Of a stretch of DNA of 64,000 bases, positions 53,584 to 62,899 are shown in pieces. Origin of the DNA: Algoriphagus resistens (GTDB lineage Bacteria; Bacteroidota; Bacteroidia; Cytophagales; Cyclobacteriaceae); NCBI RefSeq assembly GCF_001442615.1, contig NZ_LMXN01000003.1, positions 124,001-188,000 on the forward strand. Direction: 5' to 3'. The position numbers were made by a program, and so were the translations under genes. Below the pieces are notes generated by a model, which was given only the letters and a program-made list of their open reading frames with translations, had not been told where the DNA came from and searched no databases. The first letter of the stretch is position 1, and each line of letters opens with the position of its first letter.

Positions 53584-53653
53584 AATTAAAAACTTGTGAG
53601 AGGTTACCCTTGAAATATGACACAATATACTTCAATTGGTAGGAGCAAAAAAA

Positions 53654-54253
53654 TTATGCTATCACATCAACTTCCTGCTCTTGGTAGAACTTATACCTCA
53701 AAACTAATTCCAATGCAAACGCTATAGCCTCATTTATTGTGAACTGCTGGCATAATGACTGGTCTATTTCTTCTAAACGGCTATAAAATGCCGTTGCAAG
53801 CGGAATATCCATGTCTTTATTTATCCGCTCACTGGCATGTAGGAATTCTTCAGCTTTCTCTTCCTTCAATACTTTGCAAATAATGAGGTCTTTTTTGCCG
53901 TATTTGGTTCTACGGGCTGAGGCCGCAAATAGCCTGCAGATCATCCCTCTTTTAGTGTGATTTCCGCAAAACCCCTTCTTTCTGTCTTCGGACAACGGTC
54001 TGTACATCACACAGCTCGCCCCATCATCCTTACTGTCCAAAAGTGCCAATGTCGATTCGGCCAGTCCTTTTTCATAGAGGTCAAAGGCCAATGGAAGAAA
54101 TTCTAATGGTGAAGCAGGAACTTTTGGATTGGCGCAGCAGAAGCCACATCCGGATACACAGCCTAATCCACTCTCAGATACAAATTGCTTTGTTTCTGAC
54201 TCTAGCTCACCGAACACGTTCAGTATAGCTTGAGATTTTTCAGCGAGATTCAT
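53654..54253 (-). CDS. YkgJ-family cysteine-cluster protein
   Basis: The Met at 54253 (MNLAEKSQAILNVFGELE) is chosen, giving 199 residues. The Cys cluster CVSGCGFCCANP (about 32-43), a later CVMYRPLS and FCGNHTKRGMICRLFAASARR form the C-x-C-C type metal or Fe-S site of the YkgJ/CxxCxxCC family. Function in the family is not settled; metal binding is likely. It is divergent from the LOG-family gene. Confidence 0.8.
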   Translation of the reverse strand: MNLAEKSQAILNVFGELESETKQFVSESGLGCVSGCGFCCANPKVPASPLEFLPLAFDLYEKGLAESTLALLDSKDDGASCVMYRPLSEDRKKGFCGNHTKRGMICRLFAASARRTKYGKKDLIICKVLKEEKAEEFLHASERINKDMDIPLATAFYSRLEEIDQSLCQQFTINEAIAFALELVLRYKFYQEQEVDVIA

Positions 54254-54425
54254 CTCTTTATTATCAAATAGAGCGCAAAAATACACCAGACTGCGTCTAT
54301 TGATTCCCGTAAGCTACTATTTTTTTATATTGAGCATCAGAGACTTACCATGGAGCTATCTGAATTGTAACGAATACACCGTCGATTTCAGTCAAGAGAT
54401 CGTTTTCTTTAAAAAAAAGAAGGAT

Positions 54426-55148
54426 ATGAGCAATCTAGAAAATCAAAATGCAGAAGATAAAATTCGCCTGGCTTTTAAGGAGCGGGATTGGAGTGAAATC
54501 AAAAGTGCGGACTCCTGGGTGATTTTTAAGGTAATGTCGGAGTTTGTGGAGGGATTTGAAAAACTTGCCAAAATCGGCCCGTGCGTTTCAATTTTTGGCT
54601 CTGCCAGGACCCCCAGGGACCATGGTCATTATAAAATGGCAGAGGAAATTGCCGCCAAACTCGTTCGGCATGGCTATGGGGTAATAACAGGTGGGGGACC
54701 CGGGATCATGGAAGCAGGTAATAAAGGCGCCCATTCGGAAGGAGGAAGATCGGTTGGACTGAATATTGTTTTGCCGTTTGAGCAATTTGATAATATTTAC
54801 ATAGATCGTGACAAATTAATGACCTTTGATTACTTCTTTGTACGTAAGGTAATGTTTGTCAAGTATTCTCAGGGATTCGTGGTGCTGCCCGGAGGCTTTG
54901 GCACCATGGATGAGTTCTTCGAAGCATTGACACTCATCCAGACCAATAAAATCGGGAAGTTTCCAATTGTTTTGGTAGGAAAAGACTATTGGTCAGGTCT
55001 GGTAGACTGGATCAGAAAAACGCTTCTAATGCACCACTACATCAATGAGGAGGATCTCGAACTGTTCGCTGTGGTGGAAGACGCAACTGCGGCCGTGAAA
55101 GTGATTGACGAATTTTACAACAAGTATTTGTTGAGTCCGAATTTCTAA
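54426..55148 (+). CDS. LOG-family/TIGR00730 Rossmann-fold protein
   Basis: The frame opens at 54300, but the ATG at 54426 (MSNLENQNAEDKIRLAFKER) gives the normal size, 240 residues. SIFGSARTP, TGGGPGIMEAGNKGA and the PGGFGTMDEFFE motif mark the lysine-decarboxylase-like/LOG fold. Many members are phosphoribohydrolases acting on cytokinin-like nucleotides or AMP. The true substrate in this group is uncertain. Cytoplasmic. Confidence 0.9.
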   Translation: MSNLENQNAEDKIRLAFKERDWSEIKSADSWVIFKVMSEFVEGFEKLAKIGPCVSIFGSARTPRDHGHYKMAEEIAAKLVRHGYGVITGGGPGIMEAGNKGAHSEGGRSVGLNIVLPFEQFDNIYIDRDKLMTFDYFFVRKVMFVKYSQGFVVLPGGFGTMDEFFEALTLIQTNKIGKFPIVLVGKDYWSGLVDWIRKTLLMHHYINEEDLELFAVVEDATAAVKVIDEFYNKYLLSPNF

Positions 55149-55340
55149 ACCTGGTCTTAATAACATCCCCGTTGTTTCTGAAAGTCTTCAAAAGTTCCAG
55201 CAGGCCTGATAGCAGTCAGGTTGGCCCAGAATACCCCTCAGGTTTCTGCAGAGGTTTTTAACTCAGGCCAGACACTTGCTCTCCAATCAGGAAGTCCGTC
55301 TTCTCACTTGTTTTTCCTATTCATTTCTTACTCCTGTTAA

Positions 55341-56279
55341 ATGAACAAATCTCACCTAGTCCCCCTTTATGTCTTGATAATTATCTGTCTGGTAATGGCA
55401 GGATATGCGCTATGGAAAACGCCCGAGGAAATTACGGTGGAACCTAGTGTGGCAAATGTACAACTGCTACAAAGTATGCCATTGTCTTCAAGAGATACGA
55501 TCAGACTTTTTGATCTTCCCGGAGAGCTGACATTCGCCGGAGAGAAGGTCCCTTTGGAGATAGAAGATGTAAAGGAGCGCCTGGAACGGGAAATTTACGT
55601 AAATGCGTATTGGCAGTCCAACATGATTTTGCTAATGAAGCGCTCCAGCAAATTCCTCCCTGACATAGAAAAAATGCTTGAAGAAAACGGTATTCCGGAT
55701 GATTTCAAATACCTCGCTATGGCAGAATCTGCCCTGATGAATGTAGCTTCCCCGGCTGGTGCGAAGGGTTTTTGGCAGATTTTGGAATCCACAGGCAAGG
55801 AATATGGACTGGAAATATCCAAGGATGTGGATGAGCGTTACCACCTTAAAAAGGCGACTTATGCAGCATCGAGGTACTTTACTAAGGCTCATGCTAGATT
55901 TGGTGATTGGACAGGCGTAGCGGCAAGCTATAATATGGGGCAATCAGGATTTTCGCGAAGACAAGAAGATCAGATGGTAAGGAATTATTATGACCTGTAC
56001 CTCAATGATGAAACAAGCAGATATCTGTTCCGGATTTTGGCGTTCAAAGTTATTTTCGAAAATCCGGGAGAGTTTGGCTTTTTTCTTCGTGAATCTGACT
56101 ATTATCAAAATCCTTCACTGCGAAAAATTACAGTGGATGCCGATATAAAGAACCTCGCAAACTGGGCAAAGAAACAAAACAGTACCTATAAAGAATTGAA
56201 ACTTTACAACCCGTGGCTACGCGATAAAGACCTGAATGTGAAACGGGGAAAAACCTATGAAATTCTGCTCCCTGAGTAA
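55341..56279 (+). CDS. Lytic transglycosylase (SLT domain), membrane-anchored
   Basis: 312 residues. An N-terminal membrane anchor (LYVLIIICLVMAGYALW) is followed by an SLT-like lysozyme domain. The catalytic Glu129 is in MAESALMNVASPAGAKGFWQI, with YAASRYFTKAHARFGDWTGVAASYNMGQ. The C-terminal 40 residues (NLANWAKKQNSTYKELKLYNPWLRD) are LysM-like and likely bind peptidoglycan. MltD-like role: cuts glycan strands in the periplasm, forming 1,6-anhydro ends. Confidence 0.9.
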   Translation: MNKSHLVPLYVLIIICLVMAGYALWKTPEEITVEPSVANVQLLQSMPLSSRDTIRLFDLPGELTFAGEKVPLEIEDVKERLEREIYVNAYWQSNMILLMKRSSKFLPDIEKMLEENGIPDDFKYLAMAESALMNVASPAGAKGFWQILESTGKEYGLEISKDVDERYHLKKATYAASRYFTKAHARFGDWTGVAASYNMGQSGFSRRQEDQMVRNYYDLYLNDETSRYLFRILAFKVIFENPGEFGFFLRESDYYQNPSLRKITVDADIKNLANWAKKQNSTYKELKLYNPWLRDKDLNVKRGKTYEILLPE

Positions 56280-56419
56280 CATTTCAAATTAGTATTGCTT
56301 CTTTGAAAATAGCAGAAAATCCTCGTTGGTTAAGGTGAAGGAAGAGAGCAGAAAAATCACTCATTTTATCAAGGAACCAATCTTGCCGTTTAGAGTTATA
56401 CTCTTTGAAGTTTACTACC

Positions 56420-56446
56420 TTGTACGGCTGAAAATCCGTACCTTCG
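56420..56446 (+). promoter_or_regulatory. Candidate promoter of uvrA
   Basis: TTG at 56420-56422, a 16-bp spacer and TACCTTCG at 56439-56446 (one mismatch to TANNTTTG), 26 bp before the start codon. Confidence 0.35.
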
Positions 56447-56472
56447 CCGTTTAAAACTGCCCGCCGATTACT

Positions 56473-59313
56473 ATGAGTCAAGTCACTCCTGCACAGGAAG
56501 AATATATAGAGATATTTGGAGCTCGAGAGCATAATCTTAAAAACCTAGACCTGAAGATACCACGGAACAAGCTTGTGGTAATCACCGGTCTGAGTGGTAG
56601 TGGGAAAAGCTCTCTTGCATTTGACACGATCTATGCGGAAGGACAGCGTAGGTATATGGAATCTTTTTCAGCTTATGCCAGATCCTTTCTGGGAGGTATG
56701 GAACGTCCTGATGTGGATAAAATCAACGGACTCTCTCCGGTAATAGCAATCGAGCAAAAGACTACTTCCAAAAATCCGCGCTCTACAGTCGGTACAGTCA
56801 CTGAAATTTATGATTTCATGCGCTTGCTATATGCAAGAGCAGGAGAAGCATATTCTTATTTGACAGGATCCAAAATGGTTCGGCAAACAGAGGATCAGAT
56901 CATCGATCTCCTCTTTACCAACTTCCTAAACAAGAAGCTTTACATCCTTGCTCCGGTAGTAAAGGGTAGAAAGGGTCACTACCGTGAGCTATTCGAGCAG
57001 ATCCGTAAAATGGGTTTTTCAAAAGTACGTGTTGATGGGGTCGTGATGGAAATGGTGCCCAAAATGCAGGTGGACCGCTACAAAATCCATGATATTGAGA
57101 TTGTAATTGATAGAATCGTTGCGGAGGAATCTGACCGTTTTCGCATCACTCAATCACTGAAATCTGCTTTGCAACATGGCAAGGGAGTCATCATGATCCG
57201 CGATGAGGAGGGAGAGATTCATCATTTTTCCAAATACCTCATGGATCCAGAGACAGGACTTTCCTATGAAGAGCCTGCACCAAACACCTTTTCTTTCAAT
57301 AGCCCATATGGGGCATGTCCTACCTGTAGCGGCCTTGGGATTACCGAAGAAATCACCCGTGAAAGTATTATTCCGGATCCAAAACTCAGCATTACCAGAG
57401 GTGGAATAGCGCCACTCGGCGAATACAGGGATATCTGGATTTTCAAGAAAATAGAAGCTATTCTCAAGCACTACAAGTGTAGCATGAGTACACCTATAGA
57501 AAAACTTCCGGAGCATGTGGTGGAAATTCTTCTCAATGGGGATAAAATAGAAGTAGCTGTAGATTCTGTAAAATACCCAGGCACCAAGTGGCATACAACT
57601 TTCGAAGGAATTATCAACTTTTTGAAAAAATATCAGGAAGGCAGTTCTGATAAGATCCAAGACTGGGTAAGTGAATATACCATTACCCAGACCTGCCCGG
57701 ATTGCCATGGCTATAGGCTCAAACAAGAGGCACTACACATCAAAATAGACAATACGCATATTGGCCAACTGGCAGTGATGGATATCCGCTCCTTAAAAGA
57801 ATGGTTTGTAGGACTGGAAGATCGGCTATCTGAAAAACAAAATGTAATAGCAGTGGAGGTCTTGAAGGAGATCCGAAAAAGAATCGGATTCTTGCTGGAT
57901 ATAGGCTTGGATTATTTATCGCTCAATAGGCCTCTGCGGACACTTTCCGGAGGTGAGGCACAGCGGATCAGGCTTGCTACACAGATCGGGACCCAATTAG
58001 TAGGGGTGTTATATATTCTGGATGAGCCGAGTATTGGACTCCATCAGCGTGATAACGAGAAGCTGATTCAAGCACTCCAAAGCTTGCGGAATCTGGGTAA
58101 TTCTGTTTTGGTGGTGGAGCATGACAAAGACATGATGCTGGCCTCGGATTATCTCCTGGATATGGGGCCGGGTGCAGGGCGGCATGGCGGAAGTATTGTT
58201 GCAGATGGTACTCCAGCGGAAATTTTACAAACAGGAGGGCTCACTGCCAAGTACCTTTCAGGTAAAATTGGCTTGCCTGTACCCAAAGAGCGAAGGAAAG
58301 GAAAAGGGAAGGAGCTTCTGATTAAGGGTGCCACAGGAAATAATCTTAAAAATGTTGACCTTAAGCTACCTCTAGGCACACTAATATGTATTACCGGAGT
58401 TTCCGGAAGTGGAAAAAGCACCTTGATTCATGAGACTTTATATCCAATTCTGAATCAACATATCTATCACTCAAAGAAAAGTCCTATGCCTTATAAAAGT
58501 GTAGCAGGACTGGAGCATTTGGATAAAGTGATAGAGGTGGATCAGTCCCCAATAGGAAGAACACCAAGATCAAATCCAGCTACTTATACGGGGGTATTTT
58601 CAGACATACGGACACTTTTTACTGAGCTCCCGGAGGCTAAAATACGGGGATACAAACCTGGCCGGTTTTCCTTCAATGTAAAAGGTGGAAGATGTGAAGA
58701 CTGCGAAGGTGCGGGCATGAAGCTCATAGAGATGGATTTCCTTCCCGATGTGCATGTGCCATGTGAAACTTGTAAGGGTAAACGCTACAACCGGGAAACA
58801 CTTGAGATTCGATACAAAGGAAAATCAATCTCCGACGTACTCGATATGACCGTAGAGCAGGCTGTTGAATTCTTCGATAAGCTCCCAAAAATTCTAAGAA
58901 AAATCAAGACGCTCAATGATGTGGGGTTAGGATACATTACGCTTGGTCAGCATGCCACTACGCTATCCGGTGGGGAAGCCCAGCGGGTAAAATTAGCGAC
59001 AGAACTATCAAAAAAAGACACAGGCAAGACATTCTATATCCTTGACGAACCTACTACCGGGCTCCACTTCCAAGATATTGAGCTATTGATGCTGGTGGTA
59101 AATGGACTGGTTTCCAAAGGAAACACAGTCTTGATTATTGAACATAACATGGACGTGATCAAAATGGCTGATTACGTAGTAGATCTTGGACCAGAGGGAG
59201 GAAACAAAGGAGGAACTATTGTTGTTCAGGGAAGTCCTGAAAAGGTTGCAGACACGGCAAAGAGCTACACTGGAAAATTTCTCAAAATAGAATTAAATAG
59301 CCAGCAAGGGTAA
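56473..59313 (+). CDS. uvrA: Excinuclease ABC subunit UvrA
   Basis: 946 residues. Two ABC ATPase modules: Walker [10 protein letters not shown] near 38 and GVSGSGKST near 645; signatures [12 protein letters not shown] near 490 and [12 protein letters not shown] near 830; DEPSIGLH and DEPTTGLH. Zinc-finger pairs are seen as [16 protein letters not shown] and [18 protein letters not shown]. It scans DNA for bulky damage and loads UvrB in nucleotide-excision repair. UvrB is not in the window. It is 71 bp upstream of the next kinase gene, which has its own -7 box. Confidence 0.98.
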   Translation: MSQVTPAQEEYIEIFGAREHNLKNLDLKIPRNKLVVITGLSGSGKSSLAFDTIYAEGQRRYMESFSAYARSFLGGMERPDVDKINGLSPVIAIEQKTTSKNPRSTVGTVTEIYDFMRLLYARAGEAYSYLTGSKMVRQTEDQIIDLLFTNFLNKKLYILAPVVKGRKGHYRELFEQIRKMGFSKVRVDGVVMEMVPKMQVDRYKIHDIEIVIDRIVAEESDRFRITQSLKSALQHGKGVIMIRDEEGEIHHFSKYLMDPETGLSYEEPAPNTFSFNSPYGACPTCSGLGITEEITRESIIPDPKLSITRGGIAPLGEYRDIWIFKKIEAILKHYKCSMSTPIEKLPEHVVEILLNGDKIEVAVDSVKYPGTKWHTTFEGIINFLKKYQEGSSDKIQDWVSEYTITQTCPDCHGYRLKQEALHIKIDNTHIGQLAVMDIRSLKEWFVGLEDRLSEKQNVIAVEVLKEIRKRIGFLLDIGLDYLSLNRPLRTLSGGEAQRIRLATQIGTQLVGVLYILDEPSIGLHQRDNEKLIQALQSLRNLGNSVLVVEHDKDMMLASDYLLDMGPGAGRHGGSIVADGTPAEILQTGGLTAKYLSGKIGLPVPKERRKGKGKELLIKGATGNNLKNVDLKLPLGTLICITGVSGSGKSTLIHETLYPILNQHIYHSKKSPMPYKSVAGLEHLDKVIEVDQSPIGRTPRSNPATYTGVFSDIRTLFTELPEAKIRGYKPGRFSFNVKGGRCEDCEGAGMKLIEMDFLPDVHVPCETCKGKRYNRETLEIRYKGKSISDVLDMTVEQAVEFFDKLPKILRKIKTLNDVGLGYITLGQHATTLSGGEAQRVKLATELSKKDTGKTFYILDEPTTGLHFQDIELLMLVVNGLVSKGNTVLIIEHNMDVIKMADYVVDLGPEGGNKGGTIVVQGSPEKVADTAKSYTGKFLKIELNSQQG

Positions 59314-59369
59314 TAATCAAGGGTATCCTCCTTTTATCAAATTAAGAAAGGGGAGATCACTGTGTTAGT

Positions 59370-59377
59370 TATCTTTG
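59370..59377 (+). promoter_or_regulatory. -7 box (TATCTTTG) before second LytS kinase
   Basis: TATCTTTG ends 7 bp before the ATG at 59385, so a transcript would be leaderless or nearly so. No TTG at -33 distance. A second case like the ABC-F gene at 4152. Confidence 0.4.
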
Positions 59378-59384
59378 AACGATT

Positions 59385-60437
59385 ATGAACCGAAAAGGGC
59401 TATATTGGTTACTACAAGTACTGGGTTGGGGTGGTTTTGCCGCAGTGACCATTTTTTTGGCCTCTCTTTCCCAAGGAGTAACGGCTGTCCAGATCTGGGC
59501 ATTTATTGTACTCGCTGCCACTAACCTTATTTCTACGCATTTTCTACGCTATATAGTTAAAAGGTACAATTGGTTTAAGCTTAGCATTGGTCAGCTATTC
59601 TTCCAGTCATTTCTTGCTATACTAGCGCTCTCATTAGCCAATTTCGTTGCACAGATTCTAATAAATATTGCCTTTGGCACGCTGAATCCTGCCGAAGATT
59701 TTAAGATTTTAGTGATATTGGCAAACATATTCCAGGCAATCTTATTATTTGCGCTGTGGTTTGTAATGTATTTCCTGGTGCATTTTTTGGACAATTATAA
59801 CACAACCTTAAAGTACGAGGCCAAAATCAATGAGATTAGACTTAACCACCTTAAAAGTCAACTCAACCCACATTTCATTTTCAATGCACTGAATAGTGTA
59901 CGGGCATTGGTGGATGAAGATCCTACCAAAGCAAAAACAGCCATAACCCGAATATCAAATATGCTTCGCTTTTCACTGATGATGGACAAGAAGCAAACCA
60001 TTGAATTTGGTGATGAACTAAATACCGTAAAAGATTACCTGGAACTTGAATCCATTCGCTTTGAGGAGAGACTGAGTGTAGTATACCATATTGAGGATGA
60101 GGCCTACAGCTATAAAATCCCTCCTATGATGCTACAAACTATTGTGGAAAACGGAGTGAAACATGGCGTTTCAAACCTGGTAAAAGGCGGGACCATTGAG
60201 GTGAAATGCAGAGAAGGGTTGCACGATGATTTGTATATTCAGGTCAAAAACAGTGGGCACCTTACCCACCAACCTTCTTTAATCCCAGATGAGGAACAAG
60301 GCCACGGACTGAGCAATACTGTACAAAGACTTAAGTTAATATATGGAGATAAAGCAAGCTTCCGTATCTTCAACTCAGGGAATCAATTCGTTATCACCGA
60401 AATAAAAATCCCTAAACAAAAAGTTACATTTGAATAA
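59385..60437 (+). CDS. LytS/YehU-type sensor histidine kinase (second)
   Basis: 350 residues. Four N-terminal membrane helices (about 8-135), a short linker, the His_kinase motif LNPHFIFNALNSVRALVDEDP (His163), and the HATPase with VENGVKHGVS and GHGLSNTVQRL. No separate sensor domain is visible. The cognate response-regulator gene starts 14 bp downstream. Relation to the 35.5-kb pair is paralogy; the TTCA-N12-TGAAG dyad is not seen here. Confidence 0.93.
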   Translation: MNRKGLYWLLQVLGWGGFAAVTIFLASLSQGVTAVQIWAFIVLAATNLISTHFLRYIVKRYNWFKLSIGQLFFQSFLAILALSLANFVAQILINIAFGTLNPAEDFKILVILANIFQAILLFALWFVMYFLVHFLDNYNTTLKYEAKINEIRLNHLKSQLNPHFIFNALNSVRALVDEDPTKAKTAITRISNMLRFSLMMDKKQTIEFGDELNTVKDYLELESIRFEERLSVVYHIEDEAYSYKIPPMMLQTIVENGVKHGVSNLVKGGTIEVKCREGLHDDLYIQVKNSGHLTHQPSLIPDEEQGHGLSNTVQRLKLIYGDKASFRIFNSGNQFVITEIKIPKQKVTFE

Positions 60438-60451
60438 CAAACTCAACAAAA

Positions 60452-61186
60452 ATGAGAGCTATTGTAATTGATGATGAAAGATTAGCACGTAAGGAACTGA
60501 TCACCCTGTTAAATCAACTAGAAAGTGTAGAAGTAGTAGGCGAAGCGGTAAATGTGGATGATGCCAAAGATAAAATTGACCAGCTGAATCCAGATGTGAT
60601 TTTTCTTGATATCCAAATGCCTGAGAAAACGGGATTTGAACTTCTGGAAGAATTGGATAACGTCCCCCATGTGATATTTACCACTGCCTACGATGAATAC
60701 GCCTTGAAGGCATTCCAGGTGAACGCACTGGATTATCTCCTTAAACCGATCGAACCCCAAAGACTGGAAGAGGCGATCACCAAATTGCAGGGAAAAATAG
60801 ACGGGTTCAGCAAAAATGAGGAATCCTCTTCAGCAAGAAACCACCAGAAACTTACACTGGAAGACCAGGTATTCGTAAAAGATGGTGATCGGTGCTGGTT
60901 TGTCAGGCTTTCCAATGTCCGCCTGTTTGAGTCAGACGGCAATTATATTAAAGTGTACTTTGACAACTTCAAGCCAATGATACATAAATCCCTGAACGCT
61001 TTAGATGAACGGTTGGATGAGAAATCCTTTTTTCGCGCAAGCAGAAAGCACATCATCAACCTTGGCTGGGTGGAAGGAATAGAACCTTGGTTTAACGGCG
61101 GGCTTGTGGTCACCCTTAAAGGCGGAGATAGAATTGAGGTCAGCAGAAGACAGGCGGCGCGTTTCAAGGAAATGATGAGCTTATAA
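60452..61186 (+). CDS. LytTR-family response regulator (second)
   Basis: 244 residues. Receiver: Asp7-Asp8, phospho-acceptor Asp53, TTAYDEYALKAF and the LLKPI Lys. LytTR DNA-binding domain at about 138-240 (VFVKDGDRCWFVRLSNVRLFES, FFRASRKHIINLGWVE). It pairs with the kinase upstream. A gap of 120 bp and a 92-bp repeat separate it from a third LytTR gene. Confidence 0.93.
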   Translation: MRAIVIDDERLARKELITLLNQLESVEVVGEAVNVDDAKDKIDQLNPDVIFLDIQMPEKTGFELLEELDNVPHVIFTTAYDEYALKAFQVNALDYLLKPIEPQRLEEAITKLQGKIDGFSKNEESSSARNHQKLTLEDQVFVKDGDRCWFVRLSNVRLFESDGNYIKVYFDNFKPMIHKSLNALDERLDEKSFFRASRKHIINLGWVEGIEPWFNGGLVVTLKGGDRIEVSRRQAARFKEMMSL

Positions 61187-61306
61187 TATTTCATATCCAG
61201 TAAAAAGCATTTGATTTCATTTATAATTTCCGTAAATAGGGAGTAATTGTTTTTAACAGCATGAAATATCAGTTCCACACTTAAACGCAGCATCTGCCAT
61301 CATCTT

Positions 61307-61398
61307 ATGAAATCGAGCAACACGAAGAACGATACACAAAGTCATGGTTTTAATCCATGCGAGATTCCATCTGACCATTAAAAACCAAGGATAATCAG
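61307..61398 (+). repeat. 92-bp repeat family, copy F (before third LytTR regulator)
   Basis: Same length and end structure as copies A, D and E, but 45 kb away. It begins ATGAAATCGAGCA and ends at the ATGAAA start of the regulator gene. P2 is perfect and longest here (CATCTGA with TCAGATG). The P1 5' arm is altered (GCAACA). A 1-nt change shifts the peptide frame, so only a 24-codon frame without HARFH runs from the first ATG. Confidence 0.85.
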
Positions 61399-62157
61399 AT
61401 GAAAGAAGAGCGGATATTAATCGTCGAAGACGATATCAGCATTGCAGAAAATATTCAGGAAATATTAGAGCTCCTGGGTTATGTCAACACCGACATTGCG
61501 AATTCTGCAAATCAGTGTATTAAAATCATCAAAAAGAATCGGCCTGATTTGATATTTATGGATATCAAACTCAAAGGCGATAAAGATGGAATAGAACTCG
61601 GGGAAATTGTAAAACAAATGGTGGATGCCCCACTGGTCTATGTAACCTCCTATTCGGATCCAACGATTATTGAAAGAGCAAAAAGAATAAATCCCGCCGG
61701 ATTTATAGTTAAGCCATTCAATACGAATGACATTCATGCTATTGTGGAGATTGTCCTCTATAACAAGCGGACAAAGCCAGTAAGTGAAGTTGCTGCTGTA
61801 AGCCCGACAAGCAGCGATAGCCCTTATTTGGTAACCGATGCTGTATTCATCAAAGCTGATAATGCCTTTGAACGTGTATCTTATGAAGACATTTATTATA
61901 TCGAAGCCAATGGGAATATGGTGACCATTTTCACTAGAAACAGGGACTACAATATCCGAAAATCAATGAAGGAAATTGAAGAAATTCTTCCCTCTCAGTT
62001 GTTTCTTCGTGTGCAAAAGTCCTTCATTGTACAACTCGGGCAGATAGATAGTTTCAATACCAAAGAAATAACACTCCGCTCAGGAGCCACAGTACAGGTA
62101 GGAAGACAATACTATAATAGTTTCCTGGCGAAATTAAGTACCATTACAGAAAGTTAA
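61399..62157 (+). CDS. LytTR-family response regulator (solitary)
   Basis: 252 residues. Receiver domain with Asp11-Asp12, phospho-acceptor Asp55, VTSYSDPTIIERA switch and VKPF Lys, then a linker (about 125-145) and a LytTR domain (VFIKADNAFERVSYEDIYYIEANG, LFLRVQKSFIVQLGQID). No kinase gene of its own; it may take phosphate from the kinase at 59385 or another. The start codon lies at the end of repeat copy F. Confidence 0.92.
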   Translation: MKEERILIVEDDISIAENIQEILELLGYVNTDIANSANQCIKIIKKNRPDLIFMDIKLKGDKDGIELGEIVKQMVDAPLVYVTSYSDPTIIERAKRINPAGFIVKPFNTNDIHAIVEIVLYNKRTKPVSEVAAVSPTSSDSPYLVTDAVFIKADNAFERVSYEDIYYIEANGNMVTIFTRNRDYNIRKSMKEIEEILPSQLFLRVQKSFIVQLGQIDSFNTKEITLRSGATVQVGRQYYNSFLAKLSTITES

Positions 62158-62165
62158 ATACAAAA

Positions 62166-62189
62166 AGGTGGGCTACTACCCACCTCTTT
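62166..62189 (+). terminator. Terminator after solitary LytTR gene
   Basis: A 7-bp GC-rich stem AGGTGGG/CCCACCT with a 6-nt loop, then CTTT; 9 bp after the stop. The T-run is short. Confidence 0.7.
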
Positions 62190-62256
62190 CGATCAAACAA
62201 TCAACCAAATCTACCCTTACGAGTACTAGTTATGGGAATTTCTCCCATTTAGCTTA

Positions 62257-62478
62257 TTAAAGAACCGAGGTATCGGTTCTTAATTTTTTGAATTCGAATG
62301 CTTTTTCAGCTTTTGAATTTGACGGCATGCCGGTATTGTAAGTTGGTTCAGTATATTCAATAAGGGCAGTTTGCCTAGCAAGATTTGTCTCAACTTTAGC
62401 TTTCCAAACAATGGTAATTGCCATTACGAAGCCCAGTGCAGCACAAATGTTTTTTTGGGAAAATAGTGAAGTAATCAT
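62257..62478 (-). CDS. Small membrane/secreted hypothetical protein
   Basis: 73 residues. One hydrophobic segment (ICAALGFVMAITIVW) near the N-terminus, then a polar tail (AKAEKAFEFKKLRTDTSVL-like). No family recognised. It is convergent with the LytTR gene. It could be a real small exported protein; no independent support. Confidence 0.4.
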   Translation of the reverse strand: MITSLFSQKNICAALGFVMAITIVWKAKVETNLARQTALIEYTEPTYNTGMPSNSKAEKAFEFKKLRTDTSVL

Positions 62479-62748
62479 GGCAGTAATACGTTGGTTTAAT
62501 TTCTATATTGGCTATATGCCAAAAAGCGACCCAAAATCATAAGTATCTTGAAATCAAATAGTTAGCAATATTTTTGATTTATCATATGTACGCTTTTGAA
62601 CACACCAAACCCAGAGGTGGACAATTATTCATCGCTTGATCGGTTACACTAAACGATGACGTTTTCAAAAAATACTTCACAGTTTATCCTTTTCGTACAG
62701 AGCCTAATGGCGGATACTTCTGTGTCAGCTAGCCGATAAAGCAAAAGA
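62479..62748. other. Gene-free stretch beside the MITE-like element
   Basis: No coding frame or RNA gene was recognised in these 270 bp, which join the small protein gene to the inverted-repeat element. Confidence 0.5.
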
Positions 62749-62877
62749 GGCTGTCCCAAAACCCATACATATCACATTGAGAGCCATCTGTCGGTTGGCA
62801 AGGAACCGAAATGTGCTTAAGTTTTCCGATAGAAGATTTCGCTCCGCCTGACAGGAAAAGCGGATTATGAGACAGCC
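62749..62877. repeat. MITE-like inverted-repeat element
   Basis: Bounded by GGCTGTC (62749-62755) and GACAGCC (62871-62877); the extended ends match for 13 bp with two mismatches. The 129-bp interior has two further small palindromes (CGGTT/AACCG-type near 62794-62811 and TCCGC/GCGGA near 62842-62865). No frame is present. Size and ends suggest a small non-autonomous element or a decayed insertion-sequence end. It could also end transcription for the PhoH gene, whose stop is 23 bp away. Confidence 0.45.
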
Positions 62878-62899
62878 ATTTAACTACATATAGAGGGGC

